Source: Physcousia sp015060555 (GTDB lineage Bacteria; Bacteroidota; Bacteroidia; Bacteroidales; Bacteroidaceae). From it: a stretch of 64,000 nucleotides of DNA. This document shows, in pieces, positions 1-8,867 of the stretch. The stretch spans positions 124,001 through 188,000 of the forward strand of contig SUYG01000014.1 of NCBI GenBank assembly GCA_015060555.1, in the 5' to 3' direction. Within the stretch, counting starts at the first letter, position 1; the number at the start of each line of letters is the position of its first letter. The position numbers were made by a program, and so were the translations under genes. The notes beneath the pieces were generated by a model. That model ran no database searches and was not told the origin of the DNA. It saw only the letters and a program-made list of their open reading frames with translations.

Positions 1-2
1 GA

Positions 3-149
3 CTGTGGCGCCTCACTCCCGGCACGAAGGAACTGGAACTTCGAATCCTACCTCTGCAAAAGGATATGCCTGTGTATTTCCCACGTGAGGCCGACGTCCG
101 GACTGCAGGCGAAGAGGTGAGGTCTGTCACCATCCGGCCTCGACCATAG
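3..149 (+). CDS. C-terminal fragment of an unidentified protein (partial at window edge)
   Basis: A reading frame is open from the left edge for 48 codons and closes at TAG (147-149), 40 bases before the DUF3467 gene. The residues are charged and non-repetitive (KELELRILPL, then EADVRTAGEEVRS, ending in IRPRP), and the other two forward frames stop inside the same stretch. In Bacteroidales the gene before DUF3467 is normally rpoC, but this tail does not resemble the RpoC end I know, so I give no function. The fragment could also be a chance open frame. Confidence 0.35.
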   Translation: MWRLTPGTKELELRILPLQKDMPVYFPREADVRTAGEEVRSVTIRPRP

Positions 150-189
150 CAGTATATGATATTTTAATAAAACAATTTAATAGAGCATT

Positions 190-507
190 ATGGCTACAAA
201 CAACGAACAGCAAAAGCAAGGTCAGGTGCAGGTGAACATGACACCAGAAGTTGAGAAAGGTGTTTATTCCAACCTGGCCATCATGGGCTTTACGCCCACA
301 GAGTTTATTATCGACTTCGTCTTCCATCATCCCGGAATGCCTCGGGCCAATGTCCAGAGTAGGGTTGTGATGTCTCCCGTGCAGGCCAAGCGTCTGATGC
401 GTCTGCTGGAGCAGAATGTGGTCAACTACGAGAATGCACATGGTGTGATCGCGTTGCCTGAAGATGTGAAGCCACAGGGACCTATCTCACCCTTTAAGGT
501 TAACTGA
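190..507 (+). CDS. DUF3467 domain-containing protein
   Basis: This 105-residue protein matches the DUF3467 family: a conserved core around YSNLAIMGFTPTEFIIDFVF, PGMPRANVQSRVVMSP and QAKRLMRLLEQNVVNYE. The family's function is unknown to me. It is small, cytoplasmic and without signal peptide or membrane segment. In Bacteroidales the family sits between rpoC and rpsL, as here, which suggests a role tied to transcription or translation, but that is inference from position only. No Shine-Dalgarno sequence precedes the ATG; the leader is A+T-rich. The gene is separated from rpsL by a 330-base region with its own promoter. Confidence 0.88.
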   Translation: MATNNEQQKQGQVQVNMTPEVEKGVYSNLAIMGFTPTEFIIDFVFHHPGMPRANVQSRVVMSPVQAKRLMRLLEQNVVNYENAHGVIALPEDVKPQGPISPFKVN

Positions 508-837
508 GAACTGAACCTTTACCGGAACTCGTAATCTCGCGCGCGTACCTTATTATGTAATACGATATGAAAGGCTGTGGTATGGCCTTCGACCATGGAG
601 GTTATAGGTCTTTACCCTCAAAAATGCCCTCGAAACGTTAAACTTTATTAAATAACAGGCGTTTTGAAGCAAAATGAGTGCTTTTTGACCATTTTCTGGT
701 GCTGGGGGCATTGTCAATTGAGGAATTATACGTACCTTTGCAGCCCGAAATGGGCATATTGTGCCCTTTTGGCCCGTGCTAAGGTGCGGAGACAGACCTG
801 ATAATTACATAATAATAATATATTAAAAACAAAACAA
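508..837 (+). other. Intergenic region with the rpsL promoter and leader
   Basis: There is no open frame of note in this 330-base gap. It carries one promoter (listed separately) and an A+T-rich leader of about 90 bases before the rpsL start. The part before the promoter shows no terminator or repeat that I can defend. Confidence 0.7.
711..740 (+). promoter_or_regulatory. Bacteroidetes-type promoter of the rpsL-rpsG-fusA ribosomal operon
   Basis: A -33 element TTG (711-713) lies exactly 19 bases before the -7 element TACCTTTG (733-740), fitting the consensus for the primary sigma factor of Bacteroidetes (TTTG, 19-21 bases, TAnnTTTG). Transcription should begin about 6-8 bases downstream, giving a leader of about 90 bases ahead of rpsL. 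Confidence 0.8.
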
Positions 838-1221
838 ATGCCTACAATTCAACAACTTGTGCGGAAAGGTCGCAAGGTGCTTGTGGACAAGAGCAAGAGC
901 CCCGCTTTGGACAGTTGTCCTCAGCGCCGAGGCGTGTGTGTTCGCGTCTATACGACAACACCTAAGAAGCCTAATTCCGCTATGCGTAAGGTTGCGCGTG
1001 TGCGCCTTACCAACACAAAGGAAGTCAACAGCTACATCCCCGGAGAGGGTCACAACCTGCAGGAGCATAGCATCGTGCTGGTGCGTGGCGGTCGTGTGAA
1101 GGATCTCCCCGGTGTACGTTATCACATCGTTCGCGGAACACTTGATACGGCTGGTGTCGCCAATCGTACTCAGCGTCGTTCCAAGTATGGTGCAAAACGC
1201 CCAAAGGCTGCTAAGAAGTAA
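838..1221 (+). CDS. rpsL: 30S ribosomal protein S12
   Basis: S12 sits at the decoding centre of the small subunit. The 127-residue product has the full family sequence, including TTPKKPNSAMRK (K43/K44, the streptomycin-resistance site) and GGRVKDLPG (K88, D89; the aspartate is the methylthiolation site in other bacteria). Both lysines are wild type. The start follows an A-rich leader with no Shine-Dalgarno sequence. It is the first gene after the operon promoter. Confidence 0.98.
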   Translation: MPTIQQLVRKGRKVLVDKSKSPALDSCPQRRGVCVRVYTTTPKKPNSAMRKVARVRLTNTKEVNSYIPGEGHNLQEHSIVLVRGGRVKDLPGVRYHIVRGTLDTAGVANRTQRRSKYGAKRPKAAKK

Positions 1222-1294
1222 TCTTATTTGATAATTTGACGATTGACAATTTGACAATTGGAAAGAGCTAATCAGATGTCTTCAGATGTTAATT

Positions 1295-1326
1295 GTAAAA
1301 TCGTAAAATTGTAAAATTGTAAAATT
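1295..1326. repeat. Octamer tandem repeat between rpsL and rpsG
   Basis: Four copies of an 8-base unit, GTAAAATC once and GTAAAATT three times, run head to tail in the 223-base spacer. Related A+T-rich words (CGTAAATT, CGTCAAATCG) occur before rpsM, rpsK and the GlsB-like gene. They look like slippage-prone spacer sequence; no function is shown. Confidence 0.75.
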
Positions 1327-1444
1327 AAATCGTTTTGTGCTAGTATAAACGCGGTTGAGTAAATGTGCCGGGCACTCGCGACGAGGCGATGGCGCGTTGA
1401 AGATAACAAACGAATACAGCCCAAACAAGTTAAATCACAAAACA

Positions 1445-1921
1445 ATGCGTAAAGCAAAACCAAAGAAAAGACTGGTCCTTCCCGATCCTGTGTATGGCGA
1501 CGTGAAGGTGTCAAAGTTCGTCAACCACTTGATGTATGACGGCAAGAAGAGCATCTCGTATCGTATTTTCTATGATGCTCTTGAGATTGTGAAGAACAAG
1601 ATGCAGAACGAGGAGAAGTCTTCCCTCGAAATCTGGAAGGAAGCTCTTCAGAAAGTTACTCCGCAAGTAGAGGTTAAGAGCCGCCGTATTGGTGGTGCCA
1701 CGTTCCAGGTTCCTACGGAGATCCGTCCGAGCCGTAAGGAGAGCGTCAGCATGAAGAATCTTATTCAGTTCGCTCGTAAGCGTGGTGGTAAGACCATGGC
1801 CGATAAACTCGCAGCTGAAATCATGGATGCCTATAACGAGCAGGGCGGTGCCTTCAAGCGTAAGGAGGATATGCACCGCATGGCTGAGGCTAACCGCGCA
1901 TTTGCACACTTCCGCTTCTAA
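1445..1921 (+). CDS. rpsG: 30S ribosomal protein S7
   Basis: S7 nucleates assembly of the 30S head. The 158-residue protein begins MRKAKPKKR and keeps the S7 core (RRIGGATFQVP, RKRGGKTMADKLA, HRMAEANRAFAHFRF at the end). The frame is open 30 codons further upstream, but that part does not resemble S7, so the internal ATG is taken. It follows rpsL by 223 bases of A+T-rich, repeat-bearing spacer and precedes fusA by 17 bases, the classical str order. Confidence 0.97.
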   Translation: MRKAKPKKRLVLPDPVYGDVKVSKFVNHLMYDGKKSISYRIFYDALEIVKNKMQNEEKSSLEIWKEALQKVTPQVEVKSRRIGGATFQVPTEIRPSRKESVSMKNLIQFARKRGGKTMADKLAAEIMDAYNEQGGAFKRKEDMHRMAEANRAFAHFRF

Positions 1922-1938
1922 TCTCAAACAACTAAGCA

Positions 1939-4056
1939 ATGGCAAAACAAGATTTGCATTTGACCCGCAACATCGGCATCATGGCTCACATCGATGCCGG
2001 TAAGACGACGACCTCCGAGCGTATCCTCTTCTACACGGGTCTGACACATAAGATTGGTGAGGTGCACGACGGCGCTGCCACCATGGACTGGATGGCCCAG
2101 GAGCAGGAGCGCGGTATCACCATCACCTCCGCTGCCACTACGACGTTCTGGAACTGGAACGGCAACAAGTATAAGATCAACCTGATAGACACCCCGGGAC
2201 ACGTGGACTTCACGGCCGAGGTGGAGCGCTCGCTGCGCGTGCTGGACGGCGCCGTGGCTGCCTACTGTGCTGTGGGCGGCGTGGAACCCCAGTCTGAAAC
2301 GGTGTGGCGCCAGGCTGACAAGTACAACGTACCGCGCATCGGCTACGTGAACAAGATGGACCGCAGCGGCGCCGACTTCTTCGAGGTTGTGCGTCAGATG
2401 AAGGATGTCCTGGGCGCTAAGGCTGTTCCCGTGGTTATCCCCATTGGTGCAGAAGAGAACTTCAAGGGCGTGGTTGACCTCATCAAGATGAAGGCTATCC
2501 TGTGGCACGATGAGACGATGGGCGCTGAATACACCGTTGAGGAGATTCCTGCTGATTTGGTCGCTGAGGCTCAGGAGTGGCGCGACAAGATGCTGGAGAC
2601 AGTGGCTGAGTACGACGAAACTCTCATGGAGAAGTTCTTCGACGATCCCGCCAGCATCACAGAGGAGGAAATCCTTACTGCCCTGCGCGCTGCAACTGTC
2701 AGCATGGAGATTACTCCTATGCTCTGCGGCTCTTCCTTCAAGAACAAGGGCGTGCAGACGCTGCTCGACTACGTCTGCGCCTTCCTGCCCAGCCCGCTGG
2801 ATACCCCCAACGTAGTGGGTACAAACCCCGATACGGGCGAAGAAGAAGACCGCAAGCCCAGCGAGGACGAGAAGACCAGTGCTTTGGCTTTCAAGATTGC
2901 TACAGACCCGTATGTGGGCCGCCTGACCTTCATCCGCGTATATAGCGGTAAGGTGGAGGCCGGTAGCTATATCTACAACACCCGCTCCGGAAAGAAGGAG
3001 CGCGTGAGCCGTCTGTTCCAGATGCACTCCAACCATCAGAATCCCGTTGAGGTTATCGGCGCTGGTGATATCGGTGCAGGGGTTGGCTTCAAGGATATCC
3101 GTACTGGTGACACTCTCTGCGATGAGGATGCACCCATCGTGCTGGAGTCTATGGACTTCCCCGACCCCGTGATTGGTATTGCCGTGGAGCCCAAGACGCA
3201 GAAGGACCTCGACAAGCTAAGCAATGGCCTTGCCAAGCTGGCAGAGGAGGATCCTACCTTCACCGTCCGCACAGACGAGCAGAGCGGCCAGACCGTCATC
3301 AGCGGTATGGGCGAGTTGCACCTCGACATCATCATCGACCGTCTGAAGCGCGAGTTTAAGGTGGAGTGCAACCAGGGTAAGCCTCAGGTGAACTATAAGG
3401 AGGCCATCACCAAGACTGTCAACCTCCGTGAGGTATATAAAAAGCAGTCTGGCGGTCGCGGTAAGTTTGCTGACATCATTGTTAACGTCGGCCCTATCGA
3501 CGAAGACTTTGAAGGCACAGGCCTGCAGTTCATCAATAGCGTCACTGGCGGTAACATCCCCAAAGAGTTTATCCCTGCTGTTCAGAAGGGCTTTGAGAGC
3601 GCTATGAAGAACGGTATCCTCGGTGGCTTCCCCATGGACAGCTTGAAGGTAGAACTTGTGGATGGCTCGTTCCATCCGGTGGACTCCGACCAGCTCTCCT
3701 TTGAAATCTGTGCTATTCAGGCCTACAAGAACGCTTGCGCACAGGCTAAGCCCGTGCTGATGGAGCCCATCATGAAGCTCGAGGTGGTGACACCCGAGGA
3801 GAACATGGGCGACGTCATCGGTGACTTGAACAAGCGCCGCGGACAGGTCGAAGGTATGGATACCAGCCGCAGCGGTGCCCGCATCGTGAAGGCTATGGTG
3901 CCCCTGGGCGAGATGTTCGGCTATGTGACGGCACTGCGTACCATCACCTCTGGACGTGCTACCAGCAGTATGACCTATGACCACCACGCTCCCGTCTCCA
4001 GCAGCATCGCCAAGGCCGTGCTTGAGGAAATCAAGGGTCGTGTAGATCTCGTCTAA
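1939..4056 (+). CDS. fusA: Elongation factor G
   Basis: EF-G is the GTPase that drives translocation on the ribosome. All G motifs are visible: AHIDAGKTT (residues 16-24), RGITITS (about 58-64), DTPGHVDF (84-91) and NKMD (138-141). The 705-residue length and the C-terminal domain IV/V sequence (GGRGKFADI, GFPMDSLKVELVDGSFH) are normal. Its place directly after rpsG favours the housekeeping paralogue rather than a second, specialised EF-G. Confidence 0.97.
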   Translation: MAKQDLHLTRNIGIMAHIDAGKTTTSERILFYTGLTHKIGEVHDGAATMDWMAQEQERGITITSAATTTFWNWNGNKYKINLIDTPGHVDFTAEVERSLRVLDGAVAAYCAVGGVEPQSETVWRQADKYNVPRIGYVNKMDRSGADFFEVVRQMKDVLGAKAVPVVIPIGAEENFKGVVDLIKMKAILWHDETMGAEYTVEEIPADLVAEAQEWRDKMLETVAEYDETLMEKFFDDPASITEEEILTALRAATVSMEITPMLCGSSFKNKGVQTLLDYVCAFLPSPLDTPNVVGTNPDTGEEEDRKPSEDEKTSALAFKIATDPYVGRLTFIRVYSGKVEAGSYIYNTRSGKKERVSRLFQMHSNHQNPVEVIGAGDIGAGVGFKDIRTGDTLCDEDAPIVLESMDFPDPVIGIAVEPKTQKDLDKLSNGLAKLAEEDPTFTVRTDEQSGQTVISGMGELHLDIIIDRLKREFKVECNQGKPQVNYKEAITKTVNLREVYKKQSGGRGKFADIIVNVGPIDEDFEGTGLQFINSVTGGNIPKEFIPAVQKGFESAMKNGILGGFPMDSLKVELVDGSFHPVDSDQLSFEICAIQAYKNACAQAKPVLMEPIMKLEVVTPEENMGDVIGDLNKRRGQVEGMDTSRSGARIVKAMVPLGEMFGYVTALRTITSGRATSSMTYDHHAPVSSSIAKAVLEEIKGRVDLV

Positions 4057-4066
4057 GAAATAGTAC

Positions 4067-4092
4067 CCCAGCCCCTCTTCTGAGGAGCTGGG
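4067..4092 (+). promoter_or_regulatory. Hairpin in the fusA-rpsJ spacer
   Basis: Two 11-base arms (CCCAGCCCCTC and GAGGAGCTGGG) pair at 10 of 11 positions around a TTCT loop, 10 bases after the fusA stop. No T-run follows, so it is not a standard intrinsic terminator. It may stabilise the fusA end, cause partial termination, or be a member of the short G+C-rich repeat family seen further right (a related CCCCAGCCCCTGAAAG string lies near 46444). Confidence 0.55.
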
Positions 4093-4177
4093 CGGCTGCT
4101 TTCGAGCAAATGACTCTTTGAATGCAGCTGCAAGAGATGAATAGTAAATAAAAAACGTTAAATTGTAAATCAAAATC

Positions 4178-4483
4178 ATGAGTCAGAAGATCAGAATCAA
4201 ACTGAAGTCCTACGACCACAATCTCGTCGACAAGAGCGCCGAGAAAATCGTTAAGACAGTGAAGGCTACTGGTGCTATTGTGAGCGGTCCTATCCCCCTC
4301 CCCACGCACAAGCGTATCTTCACCGTTAACCGTTCCACCTTCGTCAATAAGAAGGCTCGCGAGCAATTCCAGCTCTGCAATTACAAGCGCCTCATTGACA
4401 TCTACAGCAGCACCGCACAGACCGTGGACGCGTTGATGAAGTTGGAACTGCCTAGCGGCGTGGAAGTAGAGATCAAGGTGTAA
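4178..4483 (+). CDS. rpsJ: 30S ribosomal protein S10
   Basis: S10 (NusE) serves both the 30S head and transcription antitermination. The 101-residue product has the diagnostic loop SGPIPLPTHKRIFTVNRS and the C-terminal VDALMKLELPSGVEVEI. The start lies in an A+T-rich leader without a Shine-Dalgarno sequence. It opens the S10 gene cluster, 121 bases after fusA. Confidence 0.97.
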   Translation: MSQKIRIKLKSYDHNLVDKSAEKIVKTVKATGAIVSGPIPLPTHKRIFTVNRSTFVNKKAREQFQLCNYKRLIDIYSSTAQTVDALMKLELPSGVEVEIKV

Positions 4484-4489
4484 TTAAGA

Positions 4490-4520
4490 CTAGGTTAGCT
4501 AGATTATCTAGAACTTCTAG
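4490..4520. repeat. Four CTAG tetramers at an exact 9-base period
   Basis: CTAG occurs at 4490, 4499, 4508 and 4517 in the spacer between rpsJ and rplC, separated by differing 5-base fillers. A second set at a 10-base period lies before rpsD. The regular phase is unlikely by chance. The role is unknown. Confidence 0.7.
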
Positions 4521-4550
4521 AATAAACAACAAATTAATTCAATTACAGAA

Positions 4551-5165
4551 ATGCCAGGATTATTAGGAAAGAAAATCGGAATGACTTCCGTATTCAGTGC
4601 CGACGGCAAGAACGTGCCGTGCACTGTTATCGAATTAGGTCCTTGCGTAGTTACCCAAGTGAAGAGCGTCGAGAAGGACGGCTATGATGCCGTGCAGCTC
4701 GGCTTCGAGGAGGCTAAGGAAAAGAATACCACTAAGCCTATGCTCGGACACTTCGCGAAGAGTGGTACTACTCCCAAGCGCCACTTGGCCGAGTTCACAG
4801 GTTTCGGAGAGGTGAATCTGGGTGATACTATCACCGTTGATTTATTCGCTGACGCCGCTTATGTTGACGTGATCGGTACGAGCAAAGGTAAAGGTTTCCA
4901 GGGTGTCGTGAAGCGTCATGGCTTCGGTGGCGTAGGCCAGAGCACACACGGTCAGGACGACCGTCTGCGCAAGCCGGGTTCCATCGGTGCCTGCTCCTAT
5001 CCCGCTAAGGTTTTCAAGGGGCTTCGCATGGGTGGCCAGATGGGCAATGCCCGCGTGACCACGCACAACCTGCAAGTGTTAAAGGTGATTCCCGAGCACA
5101 ACTTGCTCCTTATCAAGGGCAGTATCCCGGGCTTCAAAGGTTCAATCGTAAGCGTTATTAAGTAA
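4551..5165 (+). CDS. rplC: 50S ribosomal protein L3
   Basis: L3 is an early 23S rRNA binder near the peptidyl-transferase centre. The 204-residue product starts MPGLLGKKIGMT and contains the family signature FGGVGQSTHGQDDRLRKPGS followed by GLRMGGQMGNARVTTHNL. The glutamine of GQSTHGQ corresponds to the residue methylated in other bacteria. rplD starts one base after its stop, so the two are translationally close. Confidence 0.97.
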   Translation: MPGLLGKKIGMTSVFSADGKNVPCTVIELGPCVVTQVKSVEKDGYDAVQLGFEEAKEKNTTKPMLGHFAKSGTTPKRHLAEFTGFGEVNLGDTITVDLFADAAYVDVIGTSKGKGFQGVVKRHGFGGVGQSTHGQDDRLRKPGSIGACSYPAKVFKGLRMGGQMGNARVTTHNLQVLKVIPEHNLLLIKGSIPGFKGSIVSVIK

Positions 5166-5166
5166 G

Positions 5167-5796
5167 ATGGAAGTCAGTGTATTGAATATCAAGGGTCAGG
5201 AAACTGGCCGTAAGGTGGTCCTCGACGATGCTATCTATGGTGTCGAGCCCAATGACCACGCCATTTATCTCGATGTCAAGCTCTTCCTCGCCAACCAGCG
5301 CCAGGGTACCGCAAAGTCCAAGGAGCGCTCTGAGATTAGCGGTTCTACCCGCAAACTCGGTCGCCAGAAGGGCGGCGGTGGTGCACGTCGTGGTGACATC
5401 AACTCACCCGTGCTCGTAGGTGGTGCTCGCGTGTTCGGCCCCAAGCCCCGCGACTACGGTTTTAAGCTCAACAAGAAGGTGCGTCAGCTCGCCCGCAAGA
5501 GCGCTCTTGCCTACAAGGCACAGGAGAATGCCATTGTGGTGGTTGAGAACTTCACTTTTGAGGCTCCGAAGACGAAAAACATCATCGAAGTCATAAAAAA
5601 TCTTAAAGTTGACGGCAAGAAGGCCCTCTTCGTTTTGCCGGGTACGGATAAAGCCGTATATTTGTCGGCTCGTAACATCGAGCGCGTCAAAGTGATGGCG
5701 GCATCTGCACTGAACACCTACAAGGTGCTCGATGCAGACGTGCTTGTGCTCACCGAGGGCGCTCTCGACATTGTCGCAGCAAACCTTAACAAGTAA
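5167..5796 (+). CDS. rplD: 50S ribosomal protein L4
   Basis: L4 binds 23S rRNA and lines the exit tunnel through a long basic loop, visible here as STRKLGRQKGGGGARRGD and FGPKPRDYGFKLNKKVRQL. The 209-residue length is typical. Its start lies immediately after the rplC stop. In enterobacteria L4 autoregulates the S10 operon; nothing in this sequence shows whether that holds here. Confidence 0.97.
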   Translation: MEVSVLNIKGQETGRKVVLDDAIYGVEPNDHAIYLDVKLFLANQRQGTAKSKERSEISGSTRKLGRQKGGGGARRGDINSPVLVGGARVFGPKPRDYGFKLNKKVRQLARKSALAYKAQENAIVVVENFTFEAPKTKNIIEVIKNLKVDGKKALFVLPGTDKAVYLSARNIERVKVMAASALNTYKVLDADVLVLTEGALDIVAANLNK

Positions 5797-5809
5797 CAGG
5801 CAAGACATT

Positions 5810-6100
5810 ATGGGATATATCATTAAACCCCTGGTCACTGAGAAGATGACCAACATCACGGAGAAGCAGAATAAGTTCGGCTTCATCGTTCGTCCTGAGG
5901 CTAACAAGGTCGAGATCAAGAATGAGATCGAGGCTCTGTACAATGTCACCGTGACCGGCATCAGCACTTGCCGTTATGCAGGCAAGAACAAGAGCCGCTA
6001 TACCAAGGCAGGCCTCATCAAGGGTCGCACTAATGCCTTCAAGAAGGCTATCGTCACTCTGAAGGAGGGCGAGACAATCGATTTCTACAGTAACATTTAA
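5810..6100 (+). CDS. rplW: 50S ribosomal protein L23
   Basis: L23 sits at the tunnel exit and docks trigger factor and SRP. The 96-residue form begins MGYIIKPLVTEKMT and has the YNVTVTGIST and GRTNAFKKAIVTL segments of the family. The frame extends 26 codons further upstream into rplD, but the ATG after the rplD stop gives the normal N-terminus. Confidence 0.96.
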   Translation: MGYIIKPLVTEKMTNITEKQNKFGFIVRPEANKVEIKNEIEALYNVTVTGISTCRYAGKNKSRYTKAGLIKGRTNAFKKAIVTLKEGETIDFYSNI

Positions 6101-6105
6101 ACAAG

Positions 6106-6933
6106 ATGGCAGTACGTAAATTAAAGCCCACAACACCGGGCCAAAGACACAAAATTATAGGTGCGTTCGAAGAGATTACTGCATCTGTACCTGAAAAGTC
6201 TCTCACCTACGGTAAGCGTAGCACTGGTGGCCGCAACAACACTGGTAAGATGACTGTTCGTTACATGGGCGGCGGTCACAAGCGCAAGTTCCGTTTCATT
6301 GATTTCAAGCGAGAGAAAGATGGTGTTCCCGCAGTGGTGAAGTCCATCGAGTACGATCCGAACCGTTCGGCTCGCATCGCCCTCCTCTTCTACGCTGATG
6401 GTGAAAAACGTTATATCATTGCTCCTAATGGCCTCAAAGTGGGTCAGACGCTGATGTCTGGCGCTGAGGCAGCTCCTGAGGTCGGCAACGCCCTGCCTCT
6501 GCAGAATATTCCCGTTGGTACTGTGATTCACAATATCGAGCTTCGTCCTGGTCAGGGCGCACTCCTTGTGCGTTCCGCTGGAAACTTCGCTCAGCTGACA
6601 TCACGTGAGGATCGCTACTGTGTCATCAAACTCCCCTCGGGCGAGACACGTAAGATTCTGAGTGCCTGTAAGGCAACCGTCGGTAGTGTTGGCAACAGCG
6701 ATCACGCACTTGAAGCCTCCGGTAAGGCCGGACGCAGCCGCTGGCTCGGTCGTCGCCCCCACAACCGTGGTGTCGTCATGAACCCCCACGATCACCCGAT
6801 GGGCGGTGGTGAAGGTCGCCAGAGCGGTGGACATCCTCGTTCACGTAAGGGCCTCTATGCTAAGGGCCTCAAGACACGTGCACCGAAGAAGCAGTCCAGC
6901 AAGTATATCATTGAAAGAGCCAACAAGAAGTAA
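6106..6933 (+). CDS. rplB: 50S ribosomal protein L2
   Basis: L2 is a universal 23S-binding protein needed for subunit joining and peptidyl transfer. The 275-residue product has the C-terminal signature MNPHDHPMGGGEGRQSGG, in which the DHP histidine is present while the next His of enterobacterial L2 is Met. It lies 5 bases after rplW. Confidence 0.97.
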   Translation: MAVRKLKPTTPGQRHKIIGAFEEITASVPEKSLTYGKRSTGGRNNTGKMTVRYMGGGHKRKFRFIDFKREKDGVPAVVKSIEYDPNRSARIALLFYADGEKRYIIAPNGLKVGQTLMSGAEAAPEVGNALPLQNIPVGTVIHNIELRPGQGALLVRSAGNFAQLTSREDRYCVIKLPSGETRKILSACKATVGSVGNSDHALEASGKAGRSRWLGRRPHNRGVVMNPHDHPMGGGEGRQSGGHPRSRKGLYAKGLKTRAPKKQSSKYIIERANKK

Positions 6934-6958
6934 TCACTGTTAACACGAAGAAAACATT

Positions 6959-7228
6959 ATGAGTCGTTCACTTAAGAAAGGTCCCTACATCGCAGTAAGC
7001 CTTGAGAAAAAGGTTCTCGCCATGAACGAGAGCGGCAAGAAGAACGTCGTGAAGACTTGGGCTCGTGCTTCAATGATCAGCCCCGACTTCGTCGGTCACA
7101 CGATTGCCGTTCACAACGGAAACAAGTTCATTCCTGTGTATGTCACTGAGAACATGGTAGGTCACAAGCTGGGTGAGTTCGCTCCCACCCGCAAGTTCGG
7201 TGGCCATGCTGGTCAGAAGAAGAAGTAA
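6959..7228 (+). CDS. rpsS: 30S ribosomal protein S19
   Basis: S19 pairs with S13 in the 30S head. The 89-residue product begins MSRSLKKGPYI and carries HNGNKFIPVYVTENMVGHKLGEF-type sequence through the family's C-terminal GHAGQKKK. It keeps its classical place between rplB and rplV. Confidence 0.97.
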   Translation: MSRSLKKGPYIAVSLEKKVLAMNESGKKNVVKTWARASMISPDFVGHTIAVHNGNKFIPVYVTENMVGHKLGEFAPTRKFGGHAGQKKK

Positions 7229-7273
7229 GCAGGGCCTCGGATTCAATTATCGAATTAATAGAGTAATCATATA

Positions 7274-7672
7274 ATGGGAAAAAGAAAAAGACTGGCAGCT
7301 GAAGCAAGAAAGGCTGCACTGAAGACCCAGTTCTTTGCCAAGGCTAAGGGCGTACCCTCCTCCCCGCGTAAGATGCGTTATGTGGTGGATTTGATCCGCG
7401 GTATGGAAGTCAACCGCGCCCTGGCTACGCTGCACTTCAACAAAAAAGCAGCTGCCGCCGACGTAGAGAAACTTCTGCGTTCTGCCATTGCCAACTGGGA
7501 ACAGAAGAACGATCGCAAAGCCGAGGATGGCGAGCTGTTCGTTACAAGAGTATTCGTTGATGAGGGCGCTACCCTCAAGCGTATGCGCCCCGCTCCTCAG
7601 GGTCGTGGCTATCGCATCCGCAAGCGCAGCAACCACGTCACATTGTTCGTTGACACTAAAACTAATGATTAA
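7274..7672 (+). CDS. rplV: 50S ribosomal protein L22
   Basis: L22 spans the large subunit; its beta-hairpin forms the tunnel constriction. In this 132-residue protein the hairpin region reads GATLKRMRPAPQGRGYRIRK. The N-terminal half has the expected SPRKMRYVVDLIRG. The leader is A+T-rich (46 bases after rpsS). Confidence 0.96.
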   Translation: MGKRKRLAAEARKAALKTQFFAKAKGVPSSPRKMRYVVDLIRGMEVNRALATLHFNKKAAAADVEKLLRSAIANWEQKNDRKAEDGELFVTRVFVDEGATLKRMRPAPQGRGYRIRKRSNHVTLFVDTKTND

Positions 7673-7683
7673 TCAGTAACAGT

Positions 7684-8418
7684 ATGGGACAGAAAGTTAA
7701 TCCTATCAGCAACCGTCTCGGCATTGTCCGTGGTTGGGATTCCAATTGGTATGGAGGCAAGAACTTCGGCGATTCCATTCTTGAGGACAGCAAGATTCGC
7801 AAGTACCTCATGGCTCGTCTGGGTGATGCCAGCATCTCCCGCATTGTCATCGAACGCACACTGAAGCTCGTGACCATCACGATCTGCACGTCGCGTCCGG
7901 GTATAATCATTGGCAAAGGTGGTGAGAAAGTTGACGCTCTGAAGCGTGAGCTTAAGAAGATTACAGACAAGGACATTCAGCTTAACATCTTTGAGGTGAA
8001 GAAGCCCGACCTCGATGCCAACATTGTAGGCGCCAACATCGCCAAGCAGGTCGAGGGCAAGATTGCTTATCGTCGTGCCATCAAGATGGCTATCGGCAAC
8101 ACTATGCGTGCAGGTGCCGAGGGTATCAAGGTGCTCATCTCCGGCCGTCTGAACGGTGCCGAGATCGCCCGCTCAGAGATGTTTAAGGAAGGTCGTACGC
8201 CCCTGCACACTTTCCGCGCAGATATCGACTATTGCCAGACCGAGGCTCTCACGAAGGTGGGTCTGCTCGGCATTAAGGTGTGGATCTGCCGTGGTGAGGT
8301 CTATGGCAAGAAAGACCTGGCTCCTAACTTTGTACAGCAGAAGGAGACCGGCCGCTTTGGCGGAAATGACCGTGGCGGTCGTCGTGGTCCCCGTCGTCCG
8401 CGCAACAACAATCGTTAA
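7684..8418 (+). CDS. rpsC: 30S ribosomal protein S3
   Basis: S3 lines the mRNA entry channel. The KH domain shows its GxxG loop in IIGKGGEKVD (about residues 76-85), and the C-terminal S3 domain follows (GAEIARSEMFKEGR, YCQTEA). The tail after residue 225 is rich in Arg, Gly and Asn (GGRRGPRRPRNNNR), a common Bacteroidetes extension. Length is 244 residues. Confidence 0.97.
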   Translation: MGQKVNPISNRLGIVRGWDSNWYGGKNFGDSILEDSKIRKYLMARLGDASISRIVIERTLKLVTITICTSRPGIIIGKGGEKVDALKRELKKITDKDIQLNIFEVKKPDLDANIVGANIAKQVEGKIAYRRAIKMAIGNTMRAGAEGIKVLISGRLNGAEIARSEMFKEGRTPLHTFRADIDYCQTEALTKVGLLGIKVWICRGEVYGKKDLAPNFVQQKETGRFGGNDRGGRRGPRRPRNNNR

Positions 8419-8439
8419 ACCAACTGAAAGAACGTAATT

Positions 8440-8865
8440 ATGTTACAGCCGAAAAGAACAAAATATAGAAGACCGCAAAAGGGTCGTTGCAAAGGCAATG
8501 CCCAGCGCGGCAACCAGCTTGCTTTCGGATCGTTCGGTATTAAGAGTTTGGATACGCACTGGATTAACAGCCGCCAGATTGAGGCTGCCCGTGTGGCCGT
8601 GACGCGCTACATGCAGCGTGAGGGTCAGGTGTGGATCCGCATCTTCCCGGATAAACCCATCACCAAGAAGCCTGCTGATGTGCGTATGGGTAAAGGTAAG
8701 GGTGACCCCGTGGGTTACGTCTTCCCTGTGACTCCCGGCCGTATCATCTTCGAGGTAGAAGGTGTACCCTATGAGACAGCGAAAGAAGCTCTGCGCCTCG
8801 CCGCTCAGAAGCTTCCCGTGACTACGAAGTTTATTGTTAGACGAGATTACGACAAAAACGCTTGA
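8440..8865 (+). CDS. rplP: 50S ribosomal protein L16
   Basis: L16 helps place the A-site tRNA. The 141-residue sequence has MLQPKRTKYRRPQKGR at the start, QIEAARVAVTRYMQREGQVW in the middle and the MGKGKGDP motif. The next gene starts 3 bases after the stop. Confidence 0.97.
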   Translation: MLQPKRTKYRRPQKGRCKGNAQRGNQLAFGSFGIKSLDTHWINSRQIEAARVAVTRYMQREGQVWIRIFPDKPITKKPADVRMGKGKGDPVGYVFPVTPGRIIFEVEGVPYETAKEALRLAAQKLPVTTKFIVRRDYDKNA

Positions 8866-8867
8866 TT

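Noticed and set aside
1..149. C-terminus of rpoC at the left edge
   Set aside because: Gene order predicts rpoC here, but none of the three forward frames resembles the RpoC tail I know, so only an unidentified fragment is reported.
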